Shown piece after piece: positions 34,240 through 44,346 of a stretch of 64,000 nt of DNA; within the stretch, counting starts at the first letter, position 1, and each line of letters begins with the position of its first letter. The notes beneath the pieces are model-generated. The model was not told the DNA's origin. It ran no database searches and was given only the letters and a program-made list of their open reading frames with translations. Source of the stretch: Meles meles (taxonomy: Eukaryota > Chordata > Mammalia > Carnivora > Mustelidae). Made by a program: the position numbers and the translations under genes. Where the stretch lies: contig NC_060088.1 in assembly GCF_922984935.1 (NCBI RefSeq), positions 3,185,501 to 3,249,500 on the forward strand, given 5' to 3'.

Positions 34240-34375
34240 TACTTGCAAATGGTGTCTGCACTGAGTGGGGGGAGGTCTTGTAGGGCTGAGCCCTTAGCCT
34301 GTGTGGCCTGATAGGATCCCCCTGTAGTTCGTGTCATGATTGAGTTAAATGTAGGACACCCAGCTGGTGTTTGAA

Positions 34376-35489
34376 GAGTGCAGGAGACACACAATAAGAC
34401 AGACATACAGGGAAAACTGCAGGTGTTTCTAATTCAAGTACATCTCCAGCCACATGTTTCAGTAGTGCCAAGGTTGAGAGAGGCGGTTCCAAACCCCAGG
34501 GGAAAAAACTCTGCTCCTTCCACACCTTGCTCTAGTCAAGAAGACCATGTGTCTTCATTCCAGCCCTGACTAGAAGCACTACGTTTCCACTGGAGAGCCT
34601 ACCATGTCCCCTGGTACCTTTGGACGCCTGCTGAATTACCATTTCTTTTACAAGGATTTCCCACTTTTTCCAATTGTTCATGACTTCTAGCTCCCCCCAT
34701 ACAAACCTTGCTCCCTTGTCTGGTTCCCAGGGAAACTTCAGAGTCTAACGAACTGTCTTTCCTATCACGTAGTCTTGAAACTGGTGTCCATGTATCCCAA
34801 ACATGTTTCTCTGATACTCACCAGAGCAAAACCCTTCACTTTAACCGTGTGCACAATTCTTTGAGAATAAAGTCCAGTCTATAAAACCGTTTCAAAGGAG
34901 GAAATAATGTACAAACCAGAATTTTAATAGCAGCATATGAAAAGTATGAATCATGTTATTATTTTATATAGGCTTCTCTAAGTTTTGTAAATTTTTCATT
35001 ACAAATATTTGATGTTTTATGACAAACTATGATTCTTTAAATTCCTGTTCTCTGAAGGAGCATTTTTCCATCTGGACAGTACAACGTTCCCTACTTATTC
35101 TCAAGCTTAGCTCATGGGAATGCCGATACTATTTTTTATTAATGATACTGCAGTAATGATACATATAACAAATACATTTCTTACAATATACTTACAGGAT
35201 TCTACGGACATTTGCATTATGTTAGCCTGGCTTTATAAAAACCAGCAAGAATTACATAACTGGATTCACTGACTCTATTGACGGCATAATTCATAACGTG
35301 AGCATATATTTACCCAAAGCAGTAATAGTATGGTTGTTCAGATGTTATGCATCTCCAGTTACATTAAGTCTAAAAACATTCCCCCAAAATAAACATAATA
35401 ATTGTGTAACTTCCTTTGTTTTGTTCCTGGAGAAAACCTGGGATACCCTAATTGCATCCTGTTCTCTGTTGTTCGTTGCTAAACGATCA
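34376..35489. other. Unassigned sequence
   Basis: AT-rich and without recognisable features. Confidence 0.35.
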
Positions 35490-36759
35490 TAGGAAAACAG
35501 GTCTGGCAACTCAGAAAATGGCACTGAAAAACCAGTTGAGAGGAATACCCTTCAATTCATCATAAACTGGAGAACTCAGACCACACTTCTCATTGAAAGA
35601 AACTAACAAAGCTGGACAAAATAAAAAGTGTTGAATGGTTAGCAAGTCAATATCTGGGGTATTTACTGCTGATTTTCTTGTAGGGTTGTCTCCCAATAGT
35701 TCAGAGGCAGTGAGAAGTTGAGCAAACTTTCCAATAGCCTCATTGATTTAGAGGGAAAAATATAAGCAGCAGGCCCAGAAGCACCAATAAATCTCCCATG
35801 CTTTAGACTGAGACCCCTAAATGCTATATCCCAGGAGTGAGTATAATCTGCACCAAGTCTGACTGGCACCAGAAGTAAAACCCTAATAAGTCCCATATAG
35901 CACACTATAATGATAGCAAAGGAATTTTTTTTTTTCTGAATGAAAAAATCAAGACCTCAAATTATTCATGTTTTGTCACGGATAATGTCTGGCACAGAAT
36001 TAGAAATGACTAGATACTTGAAGAGAAAAAAACCCCATCAAGTCAAACCAAGAGGAATAATTGAACCGCCTCTCTACCCCTTTCTGTAACTGATGAAAGA
36101 GGAACACAAAAAATCAGGCTTTAATGTAGAGAAGTTTTGAAAACCACCCCAACAAAATGGACCAAATTAACATATGCAGTATATTGCATTTGAAAAAAAT
36201 AGAGACTATGTTTTCATTGGAAGAGTATGTGAAATACTGACAGAATTTGCCATATTTTGGCTATACAGCAAATCTCAACAAAATTAAACAGATTGCAAGC
36301 ATGAAAAGTATACTGACCATAGGCCAATTCCTAGCTACCAATAATCAAATACAATAAGAAAATTAATATGCTTGAAAAGTAAGAAAGCATATTTTTAAAT
36401 GTTATGTATTAAAAAGAAACCAGAGTATTTTAACTAAATGATAGTGAAACCTCTATCTTCCTAGAATAGAGGCTTAGATCAATACACAATTACTTTCTTG
36501 TAGTTATGTGCTGATAGGTGCTAGTTTGGCTAAAAATTTCCCTCTGTTTCTGCACTAAAGTCATCCAACACTTTTGCTTTGAGTTAAAAATAAGACCTCA
36601 TAGCCTTTTGTTAATATTTCTATGTCACCTTTTATAAACATGTGAAAAGACAAAAAGAATGAGGGATGTAAAGATTGAAATATAAAACTTTCACTATTTA
36701 CAGATGGTTGTGTATGTAAAAAAATTCCAAAATAATTTACATAAAAATAAGTACAAATT

Positions 36760-36953
36760 GGGGCACCTGGGTGGCTCAATGGATTCAGCCGCTGCCTTCG
36801 GCTTGGGTCATGATCTCAGGGTCCTGGGATCGAGCCCCACATCGGGCTCTCTGCTCCGTGGGGAGCCTGCTTCCTCCTCTCTCTGCCTGCCTCTCTGCCT
36901 ACTTGTGATCTCTCTCTCTGTCAAATAAATAAATAAATAAAATCTTTAAAAAA
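36760..36953 (+). mobile_element. SINEC, young type
   Basis: GGGGCACCTGGGTGGCTCAA head, intact body, (AAAT)n tail. Target duplication AAGTACAAATT at 36,749-36,759 and 36,954-36,964. Confidence 0.96.
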
Positions 36954-37016
36954 AAGTACAAATTAATATAGTGGGGTTCCTCAATACAATGCAGATGTAT
37001 AGATTTGATTAATTTT

Positions 37017-37187
37017 CTTTAAAGATTTTATTTATTTAGGTAGGCAGAGAGGCAGCCAGAGAGAGAGGAAGGGAAGCAGGCTCCCTGCTGAGCAGAGAGC
37101 CTGATGCTGGGCTTGATCCCAGGACCCTGGGATCATGACCTGAGCCAAAGGCAGAGGCTTTAACCCACTAAGCCACCCAGGCACCCC
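37017..37187 (-). mobile_element. SINEC, young type, short
   Basis: CTTTAAAGATTTTATTTATT, then the complement of the CT-rich body and an intact head complement (AAGCCACCCAGGCACCCC). It lacks the usual TTTGACAGAGAGATCACAAG stretch. Flanked by ATTAATTTT on both sides. Confidence 0.93.
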
Positions 37188-37853
37188 AATTTTATTAATT
37201 TTAACTATACATGAAGAACAAATGAAATGTAAAACATACAGTATCTGTGTAGTAAAGTATTAAATATGTGTCTATAATTTTAATAAAAGATGAGCAAGTT
37301 TCTATGATTTCTACATGGATTCATACAATATTAAAGTAAATGATGTAAGAAAATAGATAAGATAAATGCAGTGTGCATGGTTTGCAACACATAATGCAAT
37401 GTAAATATCAATGCTCAAGTTGACGTATAGATTAAATATAACCATATATAAAATACTAGCTGGAGAAGTTAAAATTTGTGCGATCCAGATAATTAAGAAA
37501 AGGAATATATTCTTGAAGGAGGAAAAAAAAGATTGTGCCATATTTTAAAACTTAGATGCGTTCTAAAAGGCGATATGGTATTGGAAGAGAGATTAAGCAG
37601 ATCGATGGAAGAGTAGAGAGTTTCAGAGAGACCCAAAAAGGTTTATGATCAAAGTGAAATGTCAGAGCCATGGAAAGAAAAAATGGTCAAGACATGGTGA
37701 TGGTTTATGTGGACTCCCAAAGAGAAGGAAAGGAATCTTGATCTGCACACCACACAAGAAACGTCAACTCCTTGTTGATTCTGGCTCTGGGTATGGACAA
37801 CCACACAGCATCCCTTATACAGTAAAACATGAAAAAATACCTCCATGAGATTT

Positions 37854-38065
37854 TTTTTTCTTTTTTTTTAAAGATTTTATTTATTTATTTGACAGAGAGA
37901 TCACAAGTAGACAGAGAGGCAGGCAGAGAGAGAGAGAGAGAGAGAGGAAGGGAAACAGGCTCCCCGCTGAGTGGAGAGCCTGATGTGGGACTGGATCCCA
38001 GGACCCCGAGATCATGACCTGAGCCGAAGGCAGTGGCTTAACCCACTGAGCCAACCAGGTGCCCC
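37854..38065 (-). mobile_element. SINEC, young type with 15-bp target duplication
   Basis: Poly(T), TTATTTATTTGACAGAGAGA, an expanded (GA)n run and head complement. Perfect target duplication ACCTCCATGAGATTT at 37,839-37,853 and 38,066-38,080. Confidence 0.96.
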
Positions 38066-38195
38066 ACCTCCATGAGATTTGCAAAAGAAAAAAAAATACT
38101 TAAACTGGAGTCAAATTGCATTAATCATAAAAGAAAAGATTAATAAATGAGACTGGGTGAAAATTTAAAATTTCTATTCATCAACAGTCATTATT

Positions 38196-38384
38196 TTTTA
38201 AATATTTTATTTTTTATTTATTTGGCAGAGAGAGAGAACACAAGCAGGGGGAGCAGCAGAGGCAGAGGGAGAAGCAGGCTTCCTGCTGATCAGGGAACCC
38301 AATGCAGGGCTCGATCCCAGGATCTTGGGATCATGACCTGAGCCAAAGGCAGATGCTTAATGACTGAGCCACCCAGGCACTCTT
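38196..38384 (-). mobile_element. SINEC, intermediate type
   Basis: TATTTTATTTTTTATTTATT, ACACAAGCAGGGGGAGCAGC and head complement CTGAGCCACCCAGGCACTC. Target duplication ATCAACAGTCATTATT at 38,180-38,195 and 38,385-38,400 (one mismatch). Confidence 0.95.
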
Positions 38385-38744
38385 ATCAACAGTTATTATT
38401 AAGAAGAGGAAACGCCAAGCCACATATTAGAAAAGAGAGATAGGTAGTTGATGAGAGATAAAAGGTTGATAGATGAATAGATAAGTAAGTAGAAGATTGA
38501 GAGAACAGATACAGATAAACTTCTCTTCTTCACAGAAAGAGTGTTCCTTTAACATGGGCTGTACAGTTGCCCCAAAAGCTTGCACCTTTATCAAATTCAA
38601 AGGAGTGATTCATTTTTTGAGTGTATGCATCATTAACAATTTGAGTGTTTGTGAGCTTTAAAAATTATTCTGTCTATGCAGCAAATCACAAAAAAAGGTA
38701 ACCAATAATGCTCAGTTATTTGTATTAAAAAAAAAAAAAGCAAA

Positions 38745-38862
38745 GGGGGCACCTGGGTGGCTCAATTCAGCATCTGACTCTTGATCGTAGCTGAGGACTG
38801 GATCTCAGTGTTGCAAGTTCAAGCCTCGTGTTGGGCTCCATACTTAAAAAAAAAAAAAAAAA
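38745..38862 (+). mobile_element. SINEC, short old type
   Basis: GGGGGCACCTGGGTGGCTCA head, GTTGCAAGTTCAAGCCTCGT, then a direct poly(A) tail without CT-rich region. Confidence 0.9.
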
Positions 38863-38919
38863 GGCACAAAGACCATGTTACCCACAGCCTACATCACGAA
38901 TCTAAACATTTCCCAGAAG

Positions 38920-39240
38920 CACAAAGTTGCTCTGTGCCACTTCCCATGTAATCTTGGGCATTTTCCTCCTTTTGCTCTTTATTATATTTGTGAGATGCAT
39001 GCATATGGGTATGCGCAACATTGCTTTATGCATTTTCATGGCTGAACTGTATTACATGGAGCACAATGCATTAATCCATTCTACTGTGGGTGGACTTTTC
39101 TCCCATTTTGGAGTGGCTACCGATAACACTGAAACACATTTTTTTGTTAAACCTCTCTTCAGGTACATGGGTCTGACCATTTTGGAGGGTGTGGGTGTAA
39201 CCAGAGAATTTCTAGATTACATGATGTGGGAGAGAGTATA
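38920..39240 (-). mobile_element. Ancient L1 fragment
   Basis: Complement of old L1 3' sequence: GCATTTTCATGGCTGAACTG, TTAATCCATTCTACTGTGGG, TGGACTTTTCTCCCATTTTG. It contains an open frame of 104 codons on the plus strand that is antisense to L1 and not a gene. Confidence 0.6.
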
Positions 39241-39691
39241 ATGATCCTGAAGGACATCCATGCCCTTATTCCAAAACCCTGTGAATATGGTACCTTCTAG
39301 GTTCTTTGACAGCCCTGCCTTCCTTATATGAGGGTTCTGATTACCCTGAGGCCTGCCACATAATTCAAGATGGAAAAAAAACTCAAAGGTTTAAACCAAC
39401 CTTTAAAATTTTTGTTCCAACCTATCGACAAATAACCATGGAAAACCCTTAGAGTCTATATATACATCACTGGGCTAATTAAAGGAAATTGTCCATTGTT
39501 ACCTTTTTTCTGATCAGGTTTTATGAGCCCTGAGTCTAACAAAAATAAATGAGACAGGCATTAGTTTTCCAACAGTAGCTGCCATCTGAAGGGGCCATCA
39601 TGCTGTACGCCACAAAAATAGTTCTGTATACTGAGCACACTATCAGCATTCTTGGTTCTAAAGGCCTCAGAAGACAAGTGGATATTTTCTT
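39241..39691. other. Unassigned sequence
   Basis: No feature recognised. Confidence 0.35.
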
Positions 39692-39705
39692 AATGAGTAG
39701 GGGAG

Positions 39706-39882
39706 GGGTGCCTTTGTGGCTCAGTCATTAAGTGTCTGCATTCTGCTCAGGTCATGATCCTAGGGCCCTGGGATTGAGTCCCACATCAGGCTCCCTGCTC
39801 AGAGGGGAAGCCTGCTTCTCCTTCTCCCACTTCCCCTGCTTGGGTTCCCTCTCTTGCTTTCTCTCTGTCAAATAATTATAAT

Positions 39883-39918
<36 letters not shown>
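39706..39918 (+). mobile_element. SINEC with an expanded (AAT)n tail
   Basis: GGGTGCCTTTGTGGCTCAGT head, older-type body, tail grown into an AAT trinucleotide microsatellite (about 39,874-39,918). Target duplication AATGAGTAGGGGAG at 39,692-39,705 and 39,919-39,932 (one mismatch). Confidence 0.95.
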
Positions 39919-39922
<4 letters not shown>

Positions 39923-39932
39923 GGTAGGGGAG

Positions 39933-40974
39933 AAGCTCATGTAGGTTTCCAACCAGATGGATGGTTGTTCTTTGCAAACACACTCAAAAGAGGCTCTTCC
40001 ATTAATTGGTAAAAACTGAGCATGACCCAGGATTATTGTAGACCCAGAAACATTTAAAAAAATACAATGTGCATCTATTACATGAATTCTAATAAAAATA
40101 TACACTCTTGACAATGGGTAGAACCATGAAAATTCCTAGCTTTGTCTTCATATTCTCAAAGAGAAATCATCAGGGGAAAAAAATCACTCTTGTTTCAAGG
40201 GGCAATTAATAAAAACATCAAACTAAATGTGGAATTCCCAAAAGAAAAAACAAACTACAAAGATTTCTGATTTAAATGGCTTCCTCAGTCATTTCATGTG
40301 ATTATCACTTAGATTTATGACTAATTTATTAGACTTATCTTTTAGAGAGATTTACATTGAATATAACTGTATATCATTTCACTATAAAAATCTGCTGTAT
40401 GGCATTCCTTTCACATTAAGAGTGAATATAAAAAATCATTTAATATGGGTATAACTATTTAATATATGAATATCTTAGTATTTAAAGATTTCTGGAGGTT
40501 TTCCTTTTACCCTTATTCATATTCATCCAGGAAAACGACCACAAGTCCCTCTGAGTAAGGCATAGGGGAACTTTTCGGTTTTGCTGCACACCTATTAATT
40601 AATTATAGGGTCTTTCCTCAAGCATACCCTCCTCCATTGGAAGGTTCTGCATCTATGAATTGCCATGAGTCTGGGCATGAGGTGAGACACAGTGATTCCC
40701 CACTATACTGAGTTATGCTTTTGCCACACAGATTGAGGAAATGTCTTCCCTTTTTCTACATCAAGCTGCATCTATCAGGCTGCTGCATTTTCTGAGGTCT
40801 AATGATCAATTAGCCATGGTTAGACACTTTCAACTCCTACACACTTTGACTTTATTAGTCTCTCTTGAGGTATAGTTTACCCATTGTACCAGAAGTCTAA
40901 GTGTCCTACAGACTCCACTCTCCCAGAACTACCTTACTCACACTGAGATCAAGAAATGAGCATGACTCTCATAT
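39933..40974. other. Unassigned AT-rich sequence
   Basis: No gene or repeat identified; possible old retroelement sequence near 40,840-40,930 is too diverged to name. Confidence 0.35.
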
Positions 40975-41880
40975 TAAAAAAAAAAAAAAAAAAAAACTAG
41001 AAAAACTTGAAAGCAAAATCTGGAAAGATCACGATCAAACTGTTTTCAAGTTAATGTAATTGCTCCCCAAGCAAAATTCAACAAAATTTATAGAAGTGCT
41101 AATAACTAAAAAAACAAAAAAAAAACAAAAAAAAAAAACAAAACAAACAAAAACAAAACAAAACAAAAAAAAAACTTGTCCACCTAGAAATCTATATCAA
41201 GCAAAAATATCTTTCAAAAAACAATGAAAACTTTTTTTTTGGATGTACAAACATCAAAAACACAAGCATATATGCAGTATAAGAAATTTCAGTCCACAGG
41301 GATATCATGCCAGGTAAAACTATAGATTTAATCAAAGCAGTTGAGAGCTACAGTGATAAGTATTTGGGTCCGTGGGTCAGATTTTTCCTTCTTGCTTAAT
41401 CATTTTAGGAGATAATTGAATAGGTAAACAAAAGCTAAAATGTAGTTTGTGATTTCTAGCATATGTAAAGTTAAAATGCATGACAAGATGGCAAAGAGAT
41501 CAGGAGTGTAGGAATGCTCATTAACCATTCTAAGAGAATAAAGTAAATTAGTCTAAAGTCCTTATATTATGCATGAAATAATATCACTAGTAGGTAAATT
41601 TGTGACAGCTTAAAGATTTACACTATAAACACCACAAAGAACGTCACTTTGTGATAATAAAGGGCTCCATTCACAGAGAACGTAATACTTCTAACCATTT
41701 ACACAGCTAATACTAGAACCTCAAATGCCAAATTCTAAAATAACAAATACTAGAAGTAAAAGACCAATAGGATTGCAATGGGTCAGATTTCAATTCCCCC
41801 TCTTTAATAATTGATAAAATGTAAAAAGAAAAAAGAAAAAAATCAGTAAGCATATGGAAGTCAATAGAAGATTTGAGCAA
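40975..41880 (+). mobile_element. Ancient L1M fragment with A-rich low-complexity runs
   Basis: CTAGAAATCTATATCAAGCA, AAGCTAAAATGTAGTTTGTG and GCATATGTAAAGTTAAAATGCATGAC recall an internal region of ancient L1M in plus orientation, similar to that at 12,240. Poly(A) lies at 40,976-40,997 and an (AAAAC)n run at 41,108-41,175. Confidence 0.5.
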
Positions 41881-41927
41881 GCTTGAAGTCAGTATGTCAC
41901 AGTTTATTTCACAAGAGTCCCAATTTT

Positions 41928-42126
41928 GGGGCGCCTGGGTGGCTCAGTGTGTCAAAGCCTCTGCCTTTCGCTCAGGTCATGATCCCAGGGTCCTGGGATC
42001 GAGCCCCGCGTCGGGCTCTCTGCTTGGCAGGGAGCCTGCTTCCTCCTCTCTCTCTCTCTGCCTGCCTCTCTCCCTACTTATGATCTCTATCTGTCAAATA
42101 AATAAAATCTTTAAAAAAAAAAAAAA
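41928..42126 (+). mobile_element. SINEC, young type with 15-bp target duplication
   Basis: GGGGCGCCTGGGTGGCTCAG head and AATAAATAAAATC tail with a 16-base poly(A). Perfect target duplication AAGAGTCCCAATTTT at 41,913-41,927 and 42,127-42,141. One of the least diverged heads in the window. Confidence 0.97.
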
Positions 42127-42141
42127 AAGAGTCCCAATTTT

Positions 42142-42260
42142 TTTGGAACATGTGAGGTATAATGGACATACAGTAAATCACAAATATTTAAAGTACAGAA
42201 TTGGACATTTTGATATATGTAGACAGTCACTAAACAAAACCCCCAATTTTCCTCCTTTTC
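42142..42260 (-). mobile_element. Ancient L1M 3'UTR fragment
   Basis: TGAGGTATAATGGACATACAGT and GACATTTTGATATATGTAGA match the complement of an old L1 3'UTR from memory. Short and diverged. Confidence 0.45.
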
Positions 42261-44223
42261 TTGGTAATTTCTCTTGTATGGCCTTTCCACCATCCCTCTT
42301 GTAAATGAGGCTTGATTCAAGGAGGCAATCACAAGGAAAACTACAAAATATCTCACTCTGAGTGATAAGAACACGAACACCTGAATATTCATTTGTGAGG
42401 ATGCAGGTAGGGAAGTATTAGAGGAACATTTATAGCTCTGCACGTTCTTATTAGAAAACATGCTTATTGTTATCCACCCATACTTCCTCTTAAGAAGGTA
42501 GTAAAATAAAAAAAATTAAAGAAAAAACCTAAAAGGAAAGAAATAATAAAGAGAACAGAGGTAACTGACTATTTATTGCTCATGGAGCCTTGGCAAAGCG
42601 TGGCAAGGACACAGTGATGGCCTATGGCAGTGTGTCTGCTGCTAGTTAATTAAGCGGCAAATGAAGGTGAAAAAAACCTTCCCCAACATCATAACACATA
42701 CATGCACACACTCTAAACTAGTTTCATCCTATCTTAAAAGTCCTATAATAGTAAATGGCAAAAAAATTATTCATGAAAGGCATGGAAGTGAACTACTTTC
42801 TCCAAAAGACTGCATAGATGATATGTTTTAAAAGTCACTAGAAGACAAGAAGATAAATGCACAAAGCTAAGCATATAAACTGGAAAGGAAGGGATTTTGT
42901 CATGTGAATTTCCCTGATTGGCTCCTGTTACTTGTCTTCTATATAAGCAGCTACAGGAGGTTGTGGATTCCTATTCATGAGGGGGACTGAAAAAGAAACT
43001 CAAAAATAAGGTGTCTACTTTCCCTCATTTCCAAATCAATGAACTCTAACATGCTAGGAAAACATGCAGTATAATTTTGCAATAGAAGTCACAGTATTTT
43101 TCAGATAAGTTTCTAGCTGAAAAGGAATTAGTTGGTTTTTGTTTTTTTGTTTGTTGTTTGTTTTTTTTTAAGAACCCCATTTGAATTCAGCATTGTAGTA
43201 GGCTTAGTATTTCTCTCCATAAAATATGTAAAGCTCATAAACATGTTATTTTATTTTCAATTCAGGTTTATTCCTTCAAATGTTTAATATTCTTCAGCTG
43301 CTTAAAAATATTTACAAATAATCAATATATTTCAACTCTATATGCCAAGCAGAACAATACTACCTCAAATTACTTCTATTACATCAGGTTTTATATTTAA
43401 CTGTTAAAATGGCATTCACGGTACATTACAGCCACAACTATCTGAGCTCTCACTAAGACGCTTTGAAGATCACCATAGAAAATACGTTGACTTTCCATTT
43501 TATCTCCTTTCACTTGTTTTGTGCCTCTAATCTCTAGGCATTGAGTAATGTTATTTTGTCTGGTTATTCAATCTTTATCAAACTGAATTGTGCTGATAAC
43601 ACAATGATAAACATGACTTTGGGAATCCTGCTTCATTTGTGGGCTGGGGCAGGCAGTGATTTGCTTCAGGATTTTGAAGCTTTTCATTCACCCGTTACAG
43701 TGACAGGCTGGTGGCCATGTCCACAAACTCATCCCTGTCAGAACAAATTTCTTCATAGACAACCCTGAGCACGAAAAGCTCTACTGCATAATTGTAACCT
43801 ATTTCTCGAGGCATTTCCAGCTTCCTTGCAAAGAACCGCTATCCACGTTGTCTTCTACCCAAAGTGAACTTGCTTCTAATTCCCCACATCACAGATAGGG
43901 CTTCAATTTTCTTGGCCATTTTCCTTAAATGGAACATTTTAGAAGCCCAGATTTTGATGATAATAGTGTCCAGTAAGAAATAATGCAAAAAGACCATGCA
44001 AAATATACATTCTTTTTTAAAAAACCCACTAGGGGTATACTTTTCATCAAATTTTACACATTTTTAACTTTTTAATGATGAAAATCGTGTCTGATAAGGG
44101 TAAAGAACTTTCTTTCAGACAAGCAGCCACTAATGAAAAGTCGCTCACTAATCAAAACAAACAAAAAACCCTAAACAAACCCACTCTTCTGTTCCCAGAG
44201 ATAAATGCTACTAAAACATTCTC
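42261..44223. other. Unassigned 2-kb sequence
   Basis: No SINE or L1. A T/G run lies at about 43,137-43,170. A CCAAT-complement (GATTGGCTCC, 42,916) followed by TATATAAGCAG (42,941) looks promoter-like, but nothing coding follows, so it is not called as a promoter. Confidence 0.35.
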
Positions 44224-44346
44224 AGAGCCCATGGCTGGCTCAGTCAGTAGACCATGCAACTCTTGACCTCAGGGTCATAAGTTCAAGCCCCATGTTGGGC
44301 ATATAGAATACTCAAAAATTAAAAAAAAGAAAAAGTTAAAAAAAAG
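44224..44346 (+). mobile_element. SINEC, short old type
   Basis: AGCCCATGGCTGGCTCAGTC head, CATAAGTTCAAGCCCCATGT, then A-rich tail; no CT-rich region. Confidence 0.87.

Larger units (their letters stand above)
33561..34375 (+). mobile_element. Ancient ERV-LTR-like repeat, split by a SINE
   Basis: Order of segments: CTAAGTGAGGAAGTCTCCATAAAATCCC, GGTTGGTGAACACATCTG, GGGGATAAAAGCTTCAG (TATA-like), CTCCTTTAATAAATTTG (polyadenylation signal at about 33,873), AGAGCTACTCTAGAAAATTC, then GGTCTTGTAGGGCTGAGCCC and TAGGACACCCAGCTGGTGTT. This matches from memory a widespread mammalian LTR-type repeat; family and exact ends are not assigned. No viral gene is present. A SINE and a perfect 35-base tandem doubling lie within it. 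Confidence 0.5.
35490..38470 (+). mobile_element. Ancient L1 (ORF2) carrying four SINEs
   Basis: ORF2-like segments occur in plus-strand order: the endonuclease end (GCAAATCTCAACAAAATTAA near 36,268), a mid-RT-like part after 37,200, the region corresponding to TGGTATTGG..AGATCGATGGAAGAGTAGAG near 37,573-37,615, and a C-terminal part (AATCATAAAAGAAAAGATTA near 38,124, then CATATTAGAAAAGAGAGATA). The match is from memory and heavily decayed. The part before 36,130 is least certain. The four SINEs at 36,760-38,384 are all younger. Confidence 0.55.

Noticed and set aside
36760..38384. Clustered SINEs as a tandem or CRISPR-like array
   Set aside because: The copies alternate in strand, differ in subfamily and have individual target duplications; this is a eukaryotic window.
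41928..42126. tRNA gene in the SINE head
   Set aside because: All tRNA-like A and B boxes found belong to SINEC copies with CT-rich bodies, A-rich tails and target duplications. They are retroposed pseudo-tRNA heads.
42905..42960. Promoter with CCAAT and TATA boxes
   Set aside because: The motifs are spaced plausibly, but no exon, CpG enrichment or open frame of note follows.
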